7,934 nt of DNA, from the NCBI GenBank assembly GCA_944393165.1, contig CALXZF010000070.1:1-7934 (forward strand), read 5' to 3'. This DNA comes from an uncultured Clostridia bacterium (GTDB taxonomy: Bacteria > Bacillota_A > Clostridia > TANB77 > CAG-508). The stretch's first letter is position 1; each line of letters begins with the position of its first letter. Under the pieces are notes generated by a model. It saw only the letters and a list, made by a program, of their open reading frames with translations. It did no database searches and was not told the DNA's origin. The translations under genes were made by a program, and so were the position numbers. Below are positions 5,064 through 7,934 of the stretch, piece after piece.

Positions 5064-6155
5064 ATAATAGGAGTAATATTAATACTTGTAGTAATTGTAA
5101 TATTGCTAATGGTATATAATATGTCTATACATAAAAAAATAGAAAGTTTTAACAATTTAAATCAAAAAGTTGTTAATTTAAACATACTTCAAGACTTTAT
5201 GGATACAATAAGTAAAGCATCTAGTGTAGAAGAAAAAATCAATCAAATAAACAATATCATTATCGAAAGATATCAAATAAAATATTCTACTATAGTTGTG
5301 TATGACGGTACGAAATATGTGGTTAGAGCATCAAATGTTGATTCAAAACATTGGGAAACATTAAGTGATTTACAATCAGAGGAAATATTTCAAGAAAGCA
5401 TTAGAACATCAGTACCAAAATATGTAACTGTAGAAAGCGAAAATGAAAGATTGCCATATCAAAAAATGGAATTTGCCAGAGCAAGATGTGCAATGTTCTT
5501 TCCTCTTTATATTGACAATGTTTACATTGGATATTGGTTAATAGAAGGAAGCGTACCACACGAATTTGATACTTTAGACACAACAATACTTGAAGTTATT
5601 AGGAACAATATTGTATCTATTTTGAAAACAGTACAAAATCAAAGAATTATTGAAAGCATTGTACGAGATGATAAATATAGCGAGCTAAAAACAGCTGAAT
5701 ATTTATATACAGACGGAAGGAAGATAATAGACCAATATACAACATCTGCAGTGTGTATGTTTAGAATTACAAACTTGGAAGAAATAAACGAAGACATAAG
5801 CAGGAAAACTGGAGATGAAGTAATTACAAAAGTTTGTACAACAGTAAAATCAAATTTGTCAAATGAATATTTATTTGTACGATATATGGGACCAAAGTTT
5901 GCAATAGTATTTTCAGGAATTGAAAAAGATGCAGTTGCTGATTTCATGAAACAAATAAAAGAACAGGTTGAAAAATTGGAAATAGAGCCAGTAGATGTAG
6001 AATTTGAAGATGCAGAAGATGTAGTTGCAAAACCAAAGATTAATGTTATAATATCTACATATTATAAAGGAACTGCATTAGAAGGAGTGCTAAAAAAACT
6101 TGAAAACTATTTAGATAATGCGGACAAAAATGAAAATAAAATAAGTGAATTATAG
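5061..6155 (+). CDS. Membrane-anchored GAF and degenerate GGDEF protein
   Basis: The 364-residue protein has one N-terminal membrane helix (residues 2-19), a short coiled linker (22-45), a GAF-like sensory domain (about 45-190, with [13 protein letters not shown] and [20 protein letters not shown]) and a GGDEF-fold domain (about 200-355). The last is recognised from [22 protein letters not shown] and [13 protein letters not shown], which follow the family order closely. The signature GGDEF reads MGPKF (276-280), the metal-binding DxD of the DIDNFKEIN segment reads RIT (235-237), and no RxxD inhibitory site precedes it. Cyclic-di-GMP synthesis is therefore not expected. It may bind GTP or a partner, or act as a scaffold at the membrane. 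Start is TTG, 24 bases after the TadZ-like gene. Its stop codon overlaps the ribosome binding site of ireB, so the genes are probably one operon. Confidence 0.85.
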   Translation: MIIGVILILVVIVILLMVYNMSIHKKIESFNNLNQKVVNLNILQDFMDTISKASSVEEKINQINNIIIERYQIKYSTIVVYDGTKYVVRASNVDSKHWETLSDLQSEEIFQESIRTSVPKYVTVESENERLPYQKMEFARARCAMFFPLYIDNVYIGYWLIEGSVPHEFDTLDTTILEVIRNNIVSILKTVQNQRIIESIVRDDKYSELKTAEYLYTDGRKIIDQYTTSAVCMFRITNLEEINEDISRKTGDEVITKVCTTVKSNLSNEYLFVRYMGPKFAIVFSGIEKDAVADFMKQIKEQVEKLEIEPVDVEFEDAEDVVAKPKINVIISTYYKGTALEGVLKKLENYLDNADKNENKISEL

Positions 6156-6168
6156 GGAGGTATGTAAT

Positions 6169-6426
6169 ATGTCAATGATGGATGAAACATTAAGTTTTAA
6201 AGTGGAAAGAGATAAGAGCATTAAAGCGAGAGAAATTCTAAAAGAAGTATATAATGCTTTACAAGAAAAAGGATACAACCCAATAAATCAAATAGTTGGA
6301 TACATTTTATCTGGAGATCCAACATATATAACAAGCCATAATAATGCAAGAAATTTAATTAGACAAATAGAAAGAGACGAATTGCTAGAAAGAATGGTAA
6401 AAAATTATATAGGAATAGATGAATAA
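6169..6426 (+). CDS. ireB: IreB family regulatory phosphoprotein (UPF0297)
   Basis: This 85-residue protein carries the family's hallmark [22 protein letters not shown] followed by [18 protein letters not shown], near the usual 85-90 residues. In Enterococcus faecalis IreB is phosphorylated by the PASTA-domain Ser/Thr kinase IreK and lowers cephalosporin resistance. The N-terminus [10 protein letters not shown] keeps the DET threonine (Thr7), while the position of the enterococcal Thr4 is Met. The ATG at 6169 is chosen over an upstream in-frame GTG (6145) because GGGAGG (6155-6160) is correctly placed for it, 8 bases away. The gene begins 13 bases after the GAF/GGDEF-like gene and overlaps ruvX by 8 bases. 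In many Bacillota this gene follows alaS; here the three-gene module stands in that place. Confidence 0.95.
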   Translation: MSMMDETLSFKVERDKSIKAREILKEVYNALQEKGYNPINQIVGYILSGDPTYITSHNNARNLIRQIERDELLERMVKNYIGIDE

Positions 6427-6853
6427 TATGAGGAAACTAGGAATAGACTATGGAGACGCAAGAGTAGGACTAGCTATTTCTGATGAACTTGGAATAACAG
6501 CACAAGGACTAGAAACCATTCATCACAACGGAAATGACAAAATAGTGCTAAAAAGATTGGAAGAAATATTTGCTGAATATGATATAGACACAATAGTAAT
6601 AGGACTTCCAATAAATATGGATGGAACAAAAACAGAAAGAGTAGAAGTCACAGAAAAATTTGTTCACAAGCTAAAATGTAAATTCAATAAAGTAAAAATA
6701 GAAGAAGTGGACGAAAGGCTAACAACTGTTGCAGCTCATAGAACAATGAACTATTTAAACATAAATAAAAACCAAAAAAAGAATATTGTAGATACCATAT
6801 CTGCAGTATATATATTAGAAACTTATATGAATAAAGAAAAAAATAGCATATAA
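6419..6853 (+). CDS. ruvX: RuvX/YqgF family pre-16S rRNA nuclease
   Basis: This 144-residue RNase H-fold protein has the family motifs in order: [17 protein letters not shown] with Asp10, [16 protein letters not shown] (about 59-74), EEVDERLTT with Asp98/Glu99, and [12 protein letters not shown] with Asp125. These acidic residues form the predicted metal site. YqgF in E. coli acts in 5' maturation of 16S rRNA, and some homologues cut Holliday junctions. The length is normal (about 138-150). Two starts are possible: ATG at 6419, overlapping the end of ireB with AGGA 4 bases before it, or ATG at 6428, which gives the more typical MRKLGIDYG start but lies 13 bases from that AGGA. The overlap with ireB indicates translational coupling, as in other Bacillota. 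Confidence 0.95.
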   Translation: MNNMRKLGIDYGDARVGLAISDELGITAQGLETIHHNGNDKIVLKRLEEIFAEYDIDTIVIGLPINMDGTKTERVEVTEKFVHKLKCKFNKVKIEEVDERLTTVAAHRTMNYLNINKNQKKNIVDTISAVYILETYMNKEKNSI

Positions 6854-6935
6854 TCCAGATAGTAAGGAATAATATAATTAGATTTTAACTTTGTAGAAAT
6901 ACAAATAAATATATATTTGAAAGGAGAATAAAAAA

Positions 6936-7256
6936 ATGAATGATGATTTAAATAATGTTCCAAATGGACAAGAAGGAGAGGAACTTGATAATATAATAGT
7001 ATTAAATGATGAAAATGGAGAAGAAATAGAATTTGAATTTTTAGATTTAATAGACTTTGAAGGAGAAGAATATGTTGTATTATTACCACATGATGAAGAA
7101 GATGATGCAGAAGAAGTAGTAATACTAAAACTAGAAGATACAGATTCTGAAGATGAAGAATCATATGTAAGTGTTGATGACGAATATACATTACAAGCCG
7201 TATTTGATATTTTCAAAGAAAAATTCAAAGATGAATTTAATTTTATAGATGAATAA
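6936..7256 (+). CDS. DUF1292 family acidic protein
   Basis: This very acidic 106-residue protein belongs to the DUF1292 family, which includes B. subtilis YrzB. The core is ENGEEIEFEFLDLIDFEGEEY, then VVLLP, then EEVVILKLED; a conserved-looking helical end runs from LQAVFDIFKEKFKDEF. Asp and Glu make up a large share of the chain. The family's role is unknown, but it is usually encoded just after ruvX, as here (82-base gap). AAGGAG at 6921-6926 is 9 bases before the ATG. The gap contains TATAAT-like sequences (6873-6878), but no matching -35 was found, so a separate promoter is possible and not shown. Confidence 0.93.
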   Translation: MNDDLNNVPNGQEGEELDNIIVLNDENGEEIEFEFLDLIDFEGEEYVVLLPHDEEDDAEEVVILKLEDTDSEDEESYVSVDDEYTLQAVFDIFKEKFKDEFNFIDE

Positions 7257-7288
7257 GGGATAAAGGGTTTTGCCTGATGTCTGCTTTT

Positions 7289-7311
7289 AGAAAGGAATGC
7301 GATTATATATG
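7289..7311 (+). promoter_or_regulatory. Ribosome binding site that argues against the first ATG
   Basis: AGAAAGGA (7289-7296) directly touches the ATG at 7297, leaving no spacing for initiation there. The in-frame ATG at 7309 is 12 bases away, long but workable, and begins a natural membrane-protein N-terminus. Confidence 0.5.
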
Positions 7312-7782
7312 AAGAATTTTTCGAGTTGGCTAATAGCAATGTTTGCTTTCATGTTTTGGGCATTTAGACTTGTAGGAACAGTGTTAAATTCTATAGGAAT
7401 AGAGTTTATGTTTGTTCCAAGTAACATGACAATGGAAATAGCTTTGTTATTCATAACATTTATTTGTATTTGCTTTATGGTAAAAAGAAAATTGTTAGCA
7501 GCGATAATATACTTAATTGCCCACTTTATGTATTATGGACCAGCATTTATAGGACATTTTAATCAAATATTAAATAACACATTACCAGTAGATGCATATA
7601 TGAGCATATTATTTGAATTCTTTGCTTTAGTGCTAGCTATAGCAGCTGTATTTGATGTACTATTAGACAAAAATAGAAAAGCACATCCAACAGATAAGAA
7701 AACAGACTGGTTCTATAAAAATAAAGATTATGATAGAAAATTGGATGAAAGAGCAGACAAAAATAATTATAGAACATTATAA
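7309..7782 (+). CDS. Four-helix membrane protein of unknown function
   Basis: Counted from ATG 7309 the protein has 157 residues. Four hydrophobic helices are visible at about residues 7-26, 42-58, 62-82 and 99-119. A strongly polar tail (121-157) follows, containing HPTDKKTDWFYKNKDYDR and DERADKNNYR, almost certainly cytoplasmic by its charge. Arg20 lies within the first helix. The regular, charged and aromatic tail looks like a conserved interaction segment rather than random sequence, but I do not recognise the family. The gene follows DUF1292 after 52 bases that contain GCCTGATGTCTGC, a run slightly GC-richer than its surroundings. It ends 27 bases before a clear terminator, so it is probably the last gene of the ireB-ruvX transcription unit. 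An upstream ATG at 7297 would add four residues. Confidence 0.85.
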   Translation: MKNFSSWLIAMFAFMFWAFRLVGTVLNSIGIEFMFVPSNMTMEIALLFITFICICFMVKRKLLAAIIYLIAHFMYYGPAFIGHFNQILNNTLPVDAYMSILFEFFALVLAIAAVFDVLLDKNRKAHPTDKKTDWFYKNKDYDRKLDERADKNNYRTL

Positions 7783-7809
7783 AAATTAAAGTCATAAAAC
7801 AAAAGAAAT

Positions 7810-7837
7810 AAAGTTCAGCCTTATGGTTGAACTTTTT
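7810..7837 (+). terminator. Rho-independent terminator of the right-hand gene cluster
   Basis: AAAGTTCAGCC (7810-7820) pairs with GGTTGAACTTT (7825-7835) through a TTAT loop; one pair is a G-U wobble. The T-run TTTTT (7833-7837) follows. It lies 27 bases after the stop of the four-helix membrane protein gene. Confidence 0.88.
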
Positions 7838-7934
7838 GTATAAAAGTTATAGCATATCACGCGAAATTGCTTGTGATAAAGCTATTTCTGAGTTTGAAGA
7901 ATATTTTTAAAGAAAATGAATTAGATAGCAATTC
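7836..7934 (+). pseudogene. Possible frameshifted coding fragment, cut by the window end
   Basis: From 7851 one frame reads SISREIACDKAISEFEEYF and then stops (TAA, 7908-7910). Removing one base from the T5 run at 7905-7909 would continue it as KENELDSN to the window edge. The amphipathic, charged text on both sides of the shift reads as one protein. No ATG or good ribosome binding site lies upstream before the in-frame stop at 7809. It may be a decayed gene, or one with a sequencing error, or chance in a short stretch. The family is not recognised. Confidence 0.3.

Noticed and set aside
6823..7339. Minus-strand frames opposite the DUF1292 gene, Ser-rich or Leu/His-rich
   Set aside because: The low-complexity text arises from the GAA/GAT codons of the acidic DUF1292 protein read on the other strand; no initiation signals.

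Overview
The window is very AT-rich, with ATA, AGA and TTA codons dominant and A/T-rich spacers. The order ireB - ruvX - DUF1292 near its right end is a conserved Bacillota neighbourhood. Together with the low GC and the protein styles, this suggests a Clostridia-type organism, plausibly an uncultured gut lineage; the species cannot be named from the sequence.

Left accessory part (1-1060, mostly minus strand). A 37-residue hydrophobic peptide gene (84-197, minus) is too short for usual gene callers. It has its own extended -10 promoter, a leader hairpin, a strong ribosome binding site and a 14-bp hairpin just after its stop, so it looks like a type I toxin (holin-like peptide). The stretch 198-517 holds no other gene: it carries the toxin leader and promoter, A/T tracts, a nested inverted repeat (375-431) and a 15-bp terminator hairpin (471-511). 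An orphan 141-residue protein (518-943, minus) follows, with its own promoter.

Centre (1100-6155, plus strand). A good promoter drives a MetA-family homoserine O-acyltransferase whose acyl-CoA selectivity residue is Glu, predicting acetyl-CoA use. Next comes a three-gene cluster: a secreted or membrane small protein with two membrane segments; an 813-residue protein with a TadZ/CpaE-like plan (pseudo-receiver, long disordered linker with two AT-hooks and an Asn/Gln-rich tract, then a MinD/ParA-like ATPase fold with a broken P-loop); and a membrane-anchored GAF plus degenerate GGDEF protein that starts at TTG. Every recognisable catalytic or phospho-accepting site in the last two proteins is altered, so they look like a scaffolding or localisation module rather than enzymes. 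This is the best candidate for an undescribed system here.

Right core part (6169-7840). ireB, ruvX and a DUF1292 gene follow with tight spacing, then a four-helix membrane protein of unknown function with a polar C-terminal tail, closed by a terminator at 7810-7837. No transcription stop is visible between 2160 and 6853, so the three-gene module is probably co-transcribed with ireB (target of the PASTA Ser/Thr kinase in enterococci) and ruvX. The last 100 bases contain what looks like a frameshifted coding fragment. No tRNA, rRNA, CRISPR array or insertion sequence was seen.
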